A stretch of 64,000 nucleotides of DNA from Thermocrispum agreste DSM 44070 (lineage in GTDB: Bacteria; Actinomycetota; Actinomycetes; Mycobacteriales; Pseudonocardiaceae). Position 1 is the first letter of the stretch. Each line of letters starts with the position of its first letter. The stretch covers positions 1-64,000 of the forward strand of contig NZ_KE386604.1 in NCBI RefSeq assembly GCF_000427905.1, written 5' to 3'. Below are positions 43,001-50,987 of this stretch, piece after piece. Position numbers and translations under genes: made by a program. Below the pieces are notes generated by a model that made no database searches, was not told the DNA's origin, and saw only the letters and a list, made by a program, of their open reading frames with translations.

Positions 43001-43846
43001 GGACAGGAGCACGCGCGGCCTGCGGGCGCAGTGCAACGTCAGCAGCCACGGACGCTCCGGCCGGTAGCCGCTGAAGTGGAAGAACCGGAGTGGCGACCCG
43101 CCCGCGGTCACGGTACCGTCGGCGGCCTTGGCCAGCGGCCGCTCGTGCAGGTTCCAGTAGGCGACGTTGAAGCCCGGATCGCGCAGCACGGTGTGCTCGA
43201 ACAACGCGGGTACCTGGTCCACCCACCGCTGATCGGTGAACAGCTGCTGCTCCGGGGCCACGATGGCGTCGTGCCGCAGCCGCTCGGCCCAGAAGTCCAG
43301 GAACTCCTCCGAGCCGGGCCCGGTGGCCACGAAGCCCAGGTTGAACACCCCGGTACCCATGATCACCGATTCGTCCGGCTCCAGCCCGTCGCGCGGCAGC
43401 GGCTCGGTGAAGTGCGGCGTGAGCACCAGCTGATGCCGCATGGCCAGCTCGGCCACTTCGGGCATCGGCCGGAACACGGTGATGTCCGGATCCAGGTAGA
43501 TCACCACGTCCCGGCCCGCGCGACGCAGCTCCCGCAGCACGTACGGCTTGACCGCGGTGGCCAGTTCGGTGACGTCGTAGGCGGTGGCCATCCGCAGGTA
43601 GTCCTGCTTGTCGATGCCGAACTCCGCAGGGCCGATCACGCGCGCCTCGGTGACCTCGGACAGGTCCGGGCCCGCGGCCACGGCGGGGGTGTCGGCGTCG
43701 ATGACCGCGATGACGAACTCGTGGTCCGGGTGGTGCTCGCGGTAGGAGCGGGCCAGCACCCGAGCCGCGGGCAGGTAGTTGCGTGCCACGACCGTGCAGG
43801 CGGTCACCCGCGCGGCGGCTGGGCTGATCGCTTGCTCAGCTGCCAT
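40064..43846 (-). CDS. Trifunctional fusion: GT-A glycosyltransferase, GT4 glycosyltransferase, FkbM methyltransferase
   Basis: This 1,260-aa protein starts at ATG 43846. Residues about 15-250 are a GT-A nucleotide-sugar transferase (ARNYLPAARVLARSYREHHP, then VVIYLDPDITVFRPMPEVAE with a DxD metal site near 119). About 440-800 are a GT-B enzyme of GT4 type (FGVNLAGYLTAELGLGEMGR; YVSLHRSEGFGLTVAEAMAR near 690; DYSSTTEF). A coiled-coil segment of about 90 residues (LLSRIESLEARLAAQETMLS) separates these from an FkbM SAM-methyltransferase (PGAFVDVGAHVGYHTLRLLR near 1055; VVKVDLQGRDHRALAGLAEV). Such a protein could extend and cap a surface glycan. It overlaps the gene upstream by 11 bp. Confidence 0.88.
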   Translation of the reverse strand: MAAEQAISPAAARVTACTVVARNYLPAARVLARSYREHHPDHEFVIAVIDADTPAVAAGPDLSEVTEARVIGPAEFGIDKQDYLRMATAYDVTELATAVKPYVLRELRRAGRDVVIYLDPDITVFRPMPEVAELAMRHQLVLTPHFTEPLPRDGLEPDESVIMGTGVFNLGFVATGPGSEEFLDFWAERLRHDAIVAPEQQLFTDQRWVDQVPALFEHTVLRDPGFNVAYWNLHERPLAKAADGTVTAGGSPLRFFHFSGYRPERPWLLTLHCARRPRVLLSDHPVLRELCDSYGAALREAGYAETLEAIPYGYATFPDGTPLTRTIRRVFRAGWVLAEGPDVNLPSPRLRPEIPPHAFGPDGGTALREWLTSPEDQAQAAAGLHRLAMAAWHSRVDLQLAFPKPTGPDAEAFRHWCAGSGVKEGLLPEWAVPEDPPPMARPVDEFGVNLAGYLTAELGLGEMGRIVHEAITRAGIDVISVVEERSLSNRTGVRHKGTVGRPRFPVTVLAVNADQTPVILANYPELAHERYVIGLWAWELEDFPSWQHDAFDMVDEVWTISEFCREAIAAAATVPVKTIPVPVRDPGAPVDRKRKPGDPVRFLFAFDFNSVGERKNPWGLVKAFQRAFPERDDVRLTIKAINGDKNPHNAERLRVLVAGDDRIELVERYLSVEELDELYRSADCYVSLHRSEGFGLTVAEAMARGLPVISTDYSSTTEFFDERTGWPIPYRLIPVGKGNFPYHADAVWADPDLDAAAAAMREVADDPEEAARRGRAAREHVLRTRTMKAASEWMATQLRQAYQKWQARHAAAAAQPAVVDPLDPLRAARGKVEQPPDPHTASRLPGAPAMRKAVLRVLDHYDVHQRGIHSAIADSVEQSAALLLSRIESLEARLAAQETMLSERIQAEVDRAAGPAVKRAGHAMREVTSVRDQLEQLRAAQEHVASTSDLDKLNDRVQQSERWTHAMFASRDERADTVEHTLQTLRREIDAVHEAARMLHAPVPDGMDVVLCDAGALLLPQDTVVREWIAYHRSWEEAEAALLRKLMSERPGAFVDVGAHVGYHTLRLLRSCPQVEKAVAVEVHPTNFACLERNVAANLPTSIRDRVHAIQVAAWDADGVVELISPDSGNSGDHRVRAVRSADSEVGVPAVRLDQVPEIRDASVTVVKVDLQGRDHRALAGLAEVLRRDKPEVVCEFCPDAIEELGDDPRAALTGYRELGYVPVIVGTDGPEEGSVDDAELVRLARAEETGFLTLWLHPR

Positions 43847-45104
43847 CGGCGGGCAGCTCCTCCAGCTGCGCGTTCAGCACCGTCAGGAACTCGGTGCGTG
43901 CCTCGCTGAGGGCCTTCTCGCTGCGCAGCTCGATCCGGACGATCACGTTGCCGCTCAGGTAGTGCCCGCGGATCTCCGACCCCCGGTCGGTGGTGATCTC
44001 GGTGACCTCCACGTTCGCCGGGGCGTTCTTCATCGGCTTGGCGTTGTTGTCGATCTGGATCTTGCGCAGCTCCTTGACCGCGGCCTCGCCCTGCTGCGCC
44101 GAGTCCGTCGCGGCCAGCACGATGGTCACGTCACCGGCTTCGCCGAGGTGCTGGACGTGGAACTTGGTGTCGCCGGCGCCCGCCTTGCGGTAGGCGGCCA
44201 GCTCCTTCTTGTTGAAGTAGTTCCGCTCCGGCATGTCCTCGAACGTGCTGACCTCCGGGTGCTTCTCGGCGCGACCCGGCAGTTCGGCGATCGGCAGCGG
44301 GTCGGGCTCCTCGGTGGGTGAGGTCGGCGGCGGGCTGACCTCACCGCTCGGCCCGGGCTGCTGTTGTTGCTGGGTGGTCTGCTTGTCGTCGGCGGCGGGC
44401 TGGGTGGAGTCCTTGCCCCACAGCAGCCAGGCGCCGATGCCGATGCCTGCCAGCACCACGACGGCCACCACCGCGCCGATGATCTTGCCGACGCGGCCCT
44501 TCTCGTCGGAGTCGTCGTCGAACTCCGGGCCCTGCGCCACCCAGTCGGGCTCGGTCGGCGGTGCGATGGGCGGGAACTCCTCGCCGCCCCACACCGGCGG
44601 TTCCGCTTGCTGCTGCTGCTGACCCCAGGCCGCCTGCTGCGGCGGGTATCCCGGCTGCTGCGGGAAACCGCCGGGCGGGGACGGCGGCTGCTGCGGGAAG
44701 CCCCCGGACTGCGGTTGCGGGGTCCCGTACGGCGGCGACGGCGGATACGGCGCGCCCGGTGGCTGCGCGTTCCACGACACGGCTTGCGTGGCGTCCGGCG
44801 AGTACTTCGGCGTCGGGTCCGCAGGCGGCGGCTGCACGACCTGCGTTGCGTCCGAGGCGTCCGGTTGGCCCGGTGGCGACACCAGCTGCGTGGAGTCGGC
44901 ATCGCCGGGCTGCTGGGGCTGCTGCGCAGGGCCGACGATCTGCGTGGCCTCGGCGTTGGCGCCGCCCGCGTCGTCCCCCTGTGGCGCGACGGCCGAAGAC
45001 AGCACCTGATCACGACGGACCCGATACTCGTCGGCCGTGATCTTGCCGGCCGAGAAGTCCTCGTCGAGCTTGCGCAGCTCCTCCTGCCAGGACACCCCTG
45101 GCAC
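43836..45104 (-). CDS. SHOCT-like/Pro-rich membrane-anchored protein with repeated Thr-Gln motifs
   Basis: The 422-aa protein starts at a GTG (VSWQEELRKLDEDFSAGKIT begins the conserved N-terminal helix pair). Residues about 40-200 are disordered, first with four Thr-Gln motifs (ATQIV, STQLV, ATQVV, ATQAV), then Pro/Gly/Gln-rich (GGFPQQPPSPPGGFPQQPGY). One TM helix follows (IIGAVVAVVVLAGIGIGAWL) near residue 215, and an extracellular domain ends VIVRIELRSEKALSEARTEF. The Thr-Gln spacing is reminiscent of Ser/Thr-kinase/FHA docking sites. The function is unknown. A paralogue lies at 46356-47597, and a third copy of the extracellular domain at 39409-40035. Confidence 0.75.
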   Translation of the reverse strand: MPGVSWQEELRKLDEDFSAGKITADEYRVRRDQVLSSAVAPQGDDAGGANAEATQIVGPAQQPQQPGDADSTQLVSPPGQPDASDATQVVQPPPADPTPKYSPDATQAVSWNAQPPGAPYPPSPPYGTPQPQSGGFPQQPPSPPGGFPQQPGYPPQQAAWGQQQQQAEPPVWGGEEFPPIAPPTEPDWVAQGPEFDDDSDEKGRVGKIIGAVVAVVVLAGIGIGAWLLWGKDSTQPAADDKQTTQQQQQPGPSGEVSPPPTSPTEEPDPLPIAELPGRAEKHPEVSTFEDMPERNYFNKKELAAYRKAGAGDTKFHVQHLGEAGDVTIVLAATDSAQQGEAAVKELRKIQIDNNAKPMKNAPANVEVTEITTDRGSEIRGHYLSGNVIVRIELRSEKALSEARTEFLTVLNAQLEELPADGS

Positions 45105-45120
45105 CCCCTTTCGGGCCTTT

Positions 45121-45152
45121 CAGTCGTACGTCAGTCGTACCGCCAGTCGTAC
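45121..45152. repeat. Three direct repeats of CAGTCGTAC upstream of the Pro-rich protein gene
   Basis: CAGTCGTAC occurs at 45121-45129, 45132-45140 and 45144-45152, spaced 11 and 12 bp apart, about one DNA turn. They lie in the 171-bp gap (45105-45275) immediately upstream of the start of the minus-strand gene ending at 43836. This is the expected place for a regulator binding to one DNA face. No clear promoter hexamers were seen. Confidence 0.5.
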
Positions 45153-45275
45153 GTCAACCGCACCGCACCCCGTACCGCATCGTCGTGTGGCGCTGTCGTG
45201 CGGCGCTGACACGCGAGACTGGCACATTCTCTCCGGACCGGGAAACGACGGCGCAGGGACCTACCAAGTCGTGAC

Positions 45276-46352
45276 CTAACCGCCGATGCGGATCACGTAG
45301 GTGTAGCTGTCCCAGAAGCCGTCGGAGTAATGGTCCTCGACGCGCGAGATGACCTGATTGCCGCAGTGGTGCACGATGTCGCGCACCAGGTGGTCTGGCA
45401 CGGCGTGCATTTCCACGCCTCGGGTGACGTCGTCGGGACGTTCCTCCGGGACCGGTACCGGCTCTCCCACGACGTCGACGCCGACGCGGTGCGTCGGGTT
45501 GCCCGCCTCCGACCACCAGGTGACGAGTTCCTGAACCATGTCGAATTCGAGCTGGTACGTGCCGGGGTCGGTGGGTGCGGTCACGGTCAGCGGCAGCTCG
45601 ACCGTCCCGCCCGGCGGCACGTCCGACGGCAGGTCGGCGCGCCCGTCGTCCCGGACGACCATCTCGTCGCCGCGTCGCCAGTGATTGCCCAGGCGCAGCC
45701 GGACACCCGACGGCCACACCGCGGAGCTGTCGTTGTGCAGCCGCACCGTCAGGCGTGCGGACTCGCCCGGGCGCAGGCATGCGGGCACGGCGAACGGTTC
45801 GAAGCGGGCGCGCAGGGCCTCGGCGGGCAGCGGGTCGGGCAGCCGCGGCTCGGTGACGACCTGCACCACGAGGACACCGCCAGGGGCGACGACCCGGTTC
45901 AGCTCCACCAGGTAGCGCAGCTGGGCCAGCGGCGGGGCGTGCTGGATGACCACCAGGCTGACCGCACAGTCGAACTCGCCGTCGGCGAACGGCAGCAGCG
46001 TTCCGTCGTAGGCATGGAACTCGACGCGGTCCGGGTGCCGGTTGTACTGCCGCGCGCGCTCGACCATCGACGAGGCGACGTCGACGCCGACCACCGACGT
46101 GACGTCGGGCTGCTCGGCGATGGCGTTGGTCAGCCTGCCCACCCCGCACCCGAAATCCAGCACCCGTCCGTGCAGGCGCAACGAGTGCTCGGCCAGGTGT
46201 TTGACCACCAGCTCGATGTCGGCCACGCCGGTGGCCATGAACTCGTCGAGATCCCAGTTGGCGCTCTTCTCCGCCGGGTAGGGCATGATCGCCCACAGCG
46301 GGTCGTCCTTGCCAAGGCGTTCCCAGGTCGAGCGGTTGCGTTCGACTCCCAC
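45276..46352 (-). CDS. Class I SAM-dependent methyltransferase with an Ig-like insertion
   Basis: The 358-aa protein starts at GTG 46352. The SAM-binding domain shows motif I GRVLDFGCGVGRLTNAIAEQ (near residue 65), GVDVASSMVERARQYN, FDCAVSLVVIQHAPPL and LVELNRVVAPGGVLVVQVVT. Residues about 180-285 (ARLTVRLHNDSSAVWPSGVR, GNHWRRGDEMV, VPPGGTVELPLTVTAPTDPG) look like an Ig-like beta-sandwich of the type found in NBR1, unusual in a methyltransferase. The C-terminus SDGFWDSYTYVIRIGG is close to that of other actinobacterial glycan methyltransferases. It sits between two paralogous anchored proteins and likely methylates a glycan. Confidence 0.82.
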   Translation of the reverse strand: MGVERNRSTWERLGKDDPLWAIMPYPAEKSANWDLDEFMATGVADIELVVKHLAEHSLRLHGRVLDFGCGVGRLTNAIAEQPDVTSVVGVDVASSMVERARQYNRHPDRVEFHAYDGTLLPFADGEFDCAVSLVVIQHAPPLAQLRYLVELNRVVAPGGVLVVQVVTEPRLPDPLPAEALRARFEPFAVPACLRPGESARLTVRLHNDSSAVWPSGVRLRLGNHWRRGDEMVVRDDGRADLPSDVPPGGTVELPLTVTAPTDPGTYQLEFDMVQELVTWWSEAGNPTHRVGVDVVGEPVPVPEERPDDVTRGVEMHAVPDHLVRDIVHHCGNQVISRVEDHYSDGFWDSYTYVIRIGG

Positions 46353-46355
46353 CGA

Positions 46356-47597
46356 TCACCCCTTGTTGGGCGGTAGCGTCCTGGTGATCTCGTCGAGCAG
46401 GACGGTCACTTCTTCCTCGAGCAGCTTGTCGTCGCCACCCGGGGTGGCCGCGACGCCGAGCCGGATGGTCTTGTTCCCGGACGTGTAGATGACCCGGTAC
46501 ACGCTGCTCTCGTCGGAAGTCTTCCGGTAGGTCGCCAGGCCCGTGTAGCCGGGTAGGCCGTTCACCTTGGGCACCCGGCTGGCGCTCAGCTGACGCATCG
46601 CGGCGGCGGTCGATTCCGCCTTCTCCCGGGACGAGTTCTCCGCGACCAGCACGACGTAGGAGAGGTCGGTGTCCCCGGCCCGTCGGCTGGAGCCCTTCCA
46701 CGTCACGCTCTGCACGCCGTGGGTCTGCAGCAGCTGGGCTTCGTCGGCGCCGAAGAGATTGCGGTCGGCAGCCTGCTTCGGGGTGTAGGTGCCACTGTTG
46801 CGGTTGAGCACGCCCGGCAGTTGCGGCAGCTGGTCGACCAGCCCGGACGGGGTGCTGCCGCTGTCCGCCGACCCGGCCTGCGGGGTCGACGACGGTGCGA
46901 TGGTGGGGGTTTGCGACGGCGTCGAGGCCGCAGGCGGGGGCGCCGCGCTGGTCTGGCCTGCGGTGCGGTCGGTGGAGTTCACCCACCACAGGGCGGCGCC
47001 GATCAGGATGGCGACCACCGCACCGAGACCGACCAGCATGGAAATCTTGGCAGGCTTTCCGGAGTCGTCCGCCTGGGCGAGCCGGGTGTCGGGCTTCTTG
47101 GTGGACTCACCGGCGGATCGCTTGCCGTCCGGCCCGCCGAGGCCAGTGGGCGAGACGGCGTGCGGTTCCGTCTGCTGGGCAGGCGGCGGCGCCGGCTGGG
47201 TGACGGCATCGGCCGCGGGCTGTTGGTACGGCGCGGTGGGCGTGGAGCTCTGGGCGTGCCCTGGGGCCTGAACGTGCGGTGGGAAGGGGATGGCCTCGGT
47301 GGGCTGGAAGTCGGCCGGGCTCGGCGCGGTGGTCGGCCGGTTGGTCGCCAGCAGCTCGTGCGCGGGCACCGGGGGCCTGCCCGGCCGGATGAGGTTCGGG
47401 TTGTCCGGCGTCTGCTGCGCTGCCGGCGCGGCCGAGTTGCCTGCCGTGGACGCCGGAGACGCGGTGGTGTACGGCATGCCGGGGGCGGCTGATGCCTGGG
47501 CCAGCAGCTCTTCCCGGCGCAGGACGTACTGATCCTTGGTCAGCCTGCCAGCCGCGAGGTCGGCGTCCAGCCGGCGTAGTTCCTCTTGCCAGCTCAT
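46356..47597 (-). CDS. SHOCT-like/Pro-Thr-rich membrane-anchored protein (paralogue of the 43836-45104 protein)
   Basis: From ATG 47597 the protein has 413 aa. [20 protein letters not shown] and [12 protein letters not shown] match the N-terminus of the paralogue. A long Pro/Thr/Ala-rich disordered region follows, then one TM helix ([20 protein letters not shown]) near residue 200 and an extracellular domain ([40 protein letters not shown]). It ends 3 bp before the methyltransferase gene, so the two are co-transcribed. The role is unknown; the shared layout of three proteins in this block suggests components of one envelope structure. Confidence 0.74.
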   Translation of the reverse strand: MSWQEELRRLDADLAAGRLTKDQYVLRREELLAQASAAPGMPYTTASPASTAGNSAAPAAQQTPDNPNLIRPGRPPVPAHELLATNRPTTAPSPADFQPTEAIPFPPHVQAPGHAQSSTPTAPYQQPAADAVTQPAPPPAQQTEPHAVSPTGLGGPDGKRSAGESTKKPDTRLAQADDSGKPAKISMLVGLGAVVAILIGAALWWVNSTDRTAGQTSAAPPPAASTPSQTPTIAPSSTPQAGSADSGSTPSGLVDQLPQLPGVLNRNSGTYTPKQAADRNLFGADEAQLLQTHGVQSVTWKGSSRRAGDTDLSYVVLVAENSSREKAESTAAAMRQLSASRVPKVNGLPGYTGLATYRKTSDESSVYRVIYTSGNKTIRLGVAATPGGDDKLLEEEVTVLLDEITRTLPPNKG

Positions 47598-47710
47598 GTC
47601 CAGTCCTCTCCCGCCGTGTGCGCAGCATAACGATGCCAGGATCAGGGTCCGAACGAACACGTATGAAATCGGCGAGCGTGTTCATCGGCCGACGGTGGCA
47701 TGCTGGGGGT

Positions 47711-48373
47711 ATGTGGCTTTCCCGTGACAAGACCACGATGGTCTCCGCCGACGAGGCGCTGCCGGGGCGGAGTGAACCGTTGCCGGTCGAGCCGAACCAC
47801 GCCGTGCTGGGCACCTCGATCAAGCCGCCGTTCCCGTCGGACACCAGGACGGCGGTGTTCGGCATGGGCTGCTTCTGGGGAGCCGAGCGGCTGTTCTGGC
47901 AGCTGGACGGGGTGCATGCGACCGCGGCCGGGTACTCCGGCGGGTACACGCCGAATCCGACGTACGAGGAGGTGTGCACCGGGCGCACCGGGCACGCCGA
48001 GGTCGTCCTCGTGGTCTTCCGTCCGCAGCAGATCAGCTACGAGCAGCTGCTGAAGGTGTTCTGGGAAAACCACGACCCGACGCAGGGTATGCGGCAGGGC
48101 AACGACGTCGGCACGCAGTACCGCTCGGCCGTCTACTGGGCCGACGAGCAGCAGCGCGCGGCCGCTGAGGCGTCGGCGAAGAGCTACCAGGCCGCGCTGG
48201 CCGAGTCGGGGCTGGGGCCGATCACCACGGAGTTCGCGCAGGCCGGGCCGTTCTACTACGCCGAGACCTACCACCAGCAGTACCTGCACAAGAACCCGAT
48301 GGGGTATTGCGGTATCGGCGGGACCGGCGTGGCGTGCCAGATCGGGACCGGAATCGCGGCCTCCGAGGAGTAA
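47711..48373 (+). CDS. msrA: Peptide methionine sulfoxide reductase MsrA
   Basis: The 220-aa protein starts at ATG 47711 after GGGGGT. The catalytic motif [14 protein letters not shown] (Cys in GCFWG), then [20 protein letters not shown] and [20 protein letters not shown], are the MsrA core. [13 protein letters not shown]-type and [17 protein letters not shown] segments complete it. The C-terminal Cys residues ([18 protein letters not shown]) can serve as resolving cysteines. It reduces (S)-methionine sulfoxide in oxidised proteins. The N-terminal 45 residues are longer than in E. coli MsrA and are typical of actinobacterial homologues. There is no obvious operon partner. Confidence 0.96.
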   Translation: MWLSRDKTTMVSADEALPGRSEPLPVEPNHAVLGTSIKPPFPSDTRTAVFGMGCFWGAERLFWQLDGVHATAAGYSGGYTPNPTYEEVCTGRTGHAEVVLVVFRPQQISYEQLLKVFWENHDPTQGMRQGNDVGTQYRSAVYWADEQQRAAAEASAKSYQAALAESGLGPITTEFAQAGPFYYAETYHQQYLHKNPMGYCGIGGTGVACQIGTGIAASEE

Positions 48374-48478
48374 CGGCTCGCCACGGGCAGCCGTTGCCGA
48401 TCGGCTTCACCGAAAGCACCCCCGTCGCGCGGCGGCGTGTGCCATCCTGTGCGGACCAGGGACGCAGGGGGTGCGGAC

Positions 48479-48790
48479 ATGCCCGACATCGGTGTCGAAC
48501 CGCGGTCGCTGCGAGCCGCGGCGCGTGGTTCGGAGGACGTGGCGGCCGAGCTTCGGGTGGTCGATCCGCGGGTGGCGGACCCGATCGCGGAGGCCATGCC
48601 CTCCTCCGGCGCGGCGAAGTACGCGACGCGGGTGAGTGACTACTGGGAAGAACGGCTGAAGCGGAGCGTGTCGTCGCTGGATCAGCGTGCGCAGAACCTG
48701 ATCGCGGCCGCTGATCGCTACGACGGCGGCGAGCAGAAGGGCGTGGCCGACTTCACCGGACTGGCCCCGGGCGCCGAGCGGGAGCAGTGA
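48479..48790 (+). CDS. Small helical protein, WXG100-like
   Basis: The 103-aa protein starts at ATG 48479 after GGGGGTG. It is mostly helical (EPRSLRAAARGSEDVAAELR, VSDYWEERLKRSVSSLDQRA, QNLIAAADRYDGGEQKGVAD) with no signal peptide. The size, the Trp in mid-protein, and the DRYDGGE-like tail recall WXG100-type proteins. An exact WxG is absent. It ends 3 bp before the DUF1023 hydrolase gene, so the two form an operon, as seen for type VII-associated effectors with small helper proteins. Confidence 0.68.
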   Translation: MPDIGVEPRSLRAAARGSEDVAAELRVVDPRVADPIAEAMPSSGAAKYATRVSDYWEERLKRSVSSLDQRAQNLIAAADRYDGGEQKGVADFTGLAPGAEREQ

Positions 48791-48793
48791 CTC

Positions 48794-50434
48794 GTGGGCG
48801 ACTGGGAGACCATCGCGGGGTGGAACCCTGCCGCGCTGCGGGCAGTGGGCGACGACCTGGCGGCTGAGCTGCGGCGGTTGAAAGGAACGGAAGCCGAGCT
48901 GCGGGCGGCGGCCACACCCCAGGAGTGGGAAGGGGAAGCGGCCGAGGCGGCACGGCGGTCGCTGGCCGAGATCGAGCGCGGCGTTCTGCATCGGGTGGAG
49001 GAATTCGCCATGCTGCAGGCCGCCGTCGACGACGCGGCCGAGCGTCTGCAGCGGTTGCACGACGCGATGCACGCGGCGGCCGAGTTCGCTCGAGCGCACG
49101 GGTACGAGATCGCCGACGGTGTGGTTCGTCCCCGTCCGGACGGTGAGCCGAGCCAGGACCCGGACGTGCGCGCTCACCTGGAAGCCAAGGTGGAGCAGAT
49201 CGTCCGCACCGGACTGGACATCGACGCGGACCTGACGATGGTCATGCAGTCGGTGCTCGACGGCAAGGGCCACAGTGACTCGGAGACGATGACCAAGGCC
49301 GCCGAGGCTGGCGCCGAGTCGGGTCAGTCGACCGTGCCCGATCCGCCGGAGAACGGCACACCGGCGCAGAACAAGGCGTGGTGGGACACGCTGTCCGACT
49401 CCGAACGCGCGTGGCTGATCGCGCACCGGCCGGAGGTGATCGGCAACCTCAAGGGCATCCCGTACCAGGCGCGGCACGAGGCCAACGTCAACCGGTTGGC
49501 GATCGAGCGGGAACGGCTGCTTGAGCTGCGGGAGAACCTGCGCGACTGGAAGTTCGTGCTGGAACGGGCCCGCGAAGTGGGCATCGGACAGACGATCTCC
49601 GACCTGCGGCACATCGACGACAAGCTCAAGGCGCTCGACGTGCTCGAACGCCAGGCGGAGCACAACTCGATCATCTCGCTGGACACCTCGGGTGAGCGGG
49701 TTCGTGCCGCGGTGGCGATCGGCGATGTCGACAACGCGGACTACGTGGCCGTGCACACGCCGGGCATGAACTCCGCGGTCGAGGACAACATGAATCGGTA
49801 CGTCGACGAGCTGCGCGAGGTCACCCAGTACGCGCAGGACATGCTCGTCGGGACGGACAAGACGGTGGCGACGGTGGTGTGGATGGACTACCTGCCGCCG
49901 AAGACCAGCGTCGACGAGATCGTGGAGGGCATCTTCGACGACCGCGCCGAGGACGGTGCGAAGCGTCTGGCCGCGGAGCTGGAAGGCCTTCGGGCGAGCC
50001 GGATGGACCACCCGCCGGACCGGGTCACCGCGATCGGCCATTCTTACGGCTCGCTGACCACCGCGTTGGCACTGCGGGAGACCGATGCGGTCGACGCGTT
50101 CGTGTCGCAAGGCTCGCCGGGGTGGAACGGCGACGACGGCCTGAAGGTGCCGCCTGGCGAGTTGTACAACATGCGCACGGACGGCGACCTGATCGCCGGC
50201 ACCGGGTGGTACGGGGGCAACCCCGAGCACTACGACGGTGTGCGGCAGTTGGACACCGATGACGCGGTGACCGTCGACGGGGATCCGCTGGCCGGCTCGG
50301 AGGGCCACAGCGGATACACCGAGGCGGACCGGGTGAAGGCGACCAGCGAGTACAACACCGCGGCGGTGATCACCGGGCGGCACGACCTGCTGATCGAGAA
50401 GCAGCCGCCGCGAGAGCACGTGGACACCCGGTGA
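48794..50434 (+). CDS. DUF1023 alpha/beta-hydrolase with N-terminal helical region
   Basis: The 546-aa protein starts at GTG 48794. Residues 1-150 are helical and include TPQEWEGEAAEAARRSLAEI (a WEG turn resembling WXG proteins) and AVDDAAERLQRLHDAMHAAA. The C-terminal half is the DUF1023 hydrolase: NADYVAVHTPGMNSAVEDNM, VATVVWMDYLPPKTSVDEIV, and RVTAIGHSYGSLTTALALRE with the nucleophile Ser in GHSYGS. A catalytic Asp is likely in RTDGDLIAG, and the final His in SEGHSGYTE. Similar proteins are exported or linked to type VII secretion in actinobacteria. Its substrate is unknown. Confidence 0.82.
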   Translation: MGDWETIAGWNPAALRAVGDDLAAELRRLKGTEAELRAAATPQEWEGEAAEAARRSLAEIERGVLHRVEEFAMLQAAVDDAAERLQRLHDAMHAAAEFARAHGYEIADGVVRPRPDGEPSQDPDVRAHLEAKVEQIVRTGLDIDADLTMVMQSVLDGKGHSDSETMTKAAEAGAESGQSTVPDPPENGTPAQNKAWWDTLSDSERAWLIAHRPEVIGNLKGIPYQARHEANVNRLAIERERLLELRENLRDWKFVLERAREVGIGQTISDLRHIDDKLKALDVLERQAEHNSIISLDTSGERVRAAVAIGDVDNADYVAVHTPGMNSAVEDNMNRYVDELREVTQYAQDMLVGTDKTVATVVWMDYLPPKTSVDEIVEGIFDDRAEDGAKRLAAELEGLRASRMDHPPDRVTAIGHSYGSLTTALALRETDAVDAFVSQGSPGWNGDDGLKVPPGELYNMRTDGDLIAGTGWYGGNPEHYDGVRQLDTDDAVTVDGDPLAGSEGHSGYTEADRVKATSEYNTAAVITGRHDLLIEKQPPREHVDTR

Positions 50435-50459
50435 TGCGGACGAGCGTGGCGAGAGCGAG

Positions 50460-50987
50460 ATGAGTCCAGAAGAGCAGTTCGCCGAGCTGATGAGCCGGCC
50501 GGACACCGAGCAGGCCAGGCAGCTGTACGAGCGGATGCAGGCCAGGATCCGTGCCGCGTTGAGCGAGCGGCTGGGGCTCGGTGCATGGGAGACCGACCCG
50601 GCGACGGCGAGTGAGGCCCCGTGTGGGGACTTCCCGGACGTGCACCCGTTCAACGCGTCGACTTTCGGGATGCCGTTGTGGTTCACCATGGGGCCGCTCG
50701 AGCCGGAACAGTGGCAGGCGGCCAAGCAGGTGCTGCGTGACGTCACCGGGGAGCACGGGTTCCGGCAGGTGGTGCTGGACGTGGACGGCCCGGTCAGCCG
50801 GGTGTTCCAGTTGTCCGACGGCAAAGGCGCGGCGGTACGGCTGATGGTGAATCCGCAGGACAGGGTGGTGCTGCGGGTGGACGCCGGGTGCCACCTCAAA
50901 CCGGAGGTCAAGCGGCTCGGGCGGCCGTTGAACGAGGTGGAGAAGGAGCAGTATCGGCAGTCTCGGCACCGTGCGGGCGGTTCCTGA
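50460..50987 (+). CDS. Hypothetical protein, possible partner of the DUF1023 hydrolase
   Basis: The 175-aa protein starts at ATG 50460, 25 bp after the hydrolase gene. The N-terminus is helical (EEQFAELMSRPDTEQARQLY, ERMQARIRAALSERLGLGAW). It is followed by a beta-rich domain (FGMPLWFTMGPLEPEQWQAA, GFRQVVLDVDGPVSRVFQLS, VRLMVNPQDRVVLRVDAGCH). There is no signal peptide. The helical-then-beta plan resembles LppA/immunity-type proteins following toxin-like genes in actinobacteria, but this is only a resemblance. Confidence 0.65.
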   Translation: MSPEEQFAELMSRPDTEQARQLYERMQARIRAALSERLGLGAWETDPATASEAPCGDFPDVHPFNASTFGMPLWFTMGPLEPEQWQAAKQVLRDVTGEHGFRQVVLDVDGPVSRVFQLSDGKGAAVRLMVNPQDRVVLRVDAGCHLKPEVKRLGRPLNEVEKEQYRQSRHRAGGS

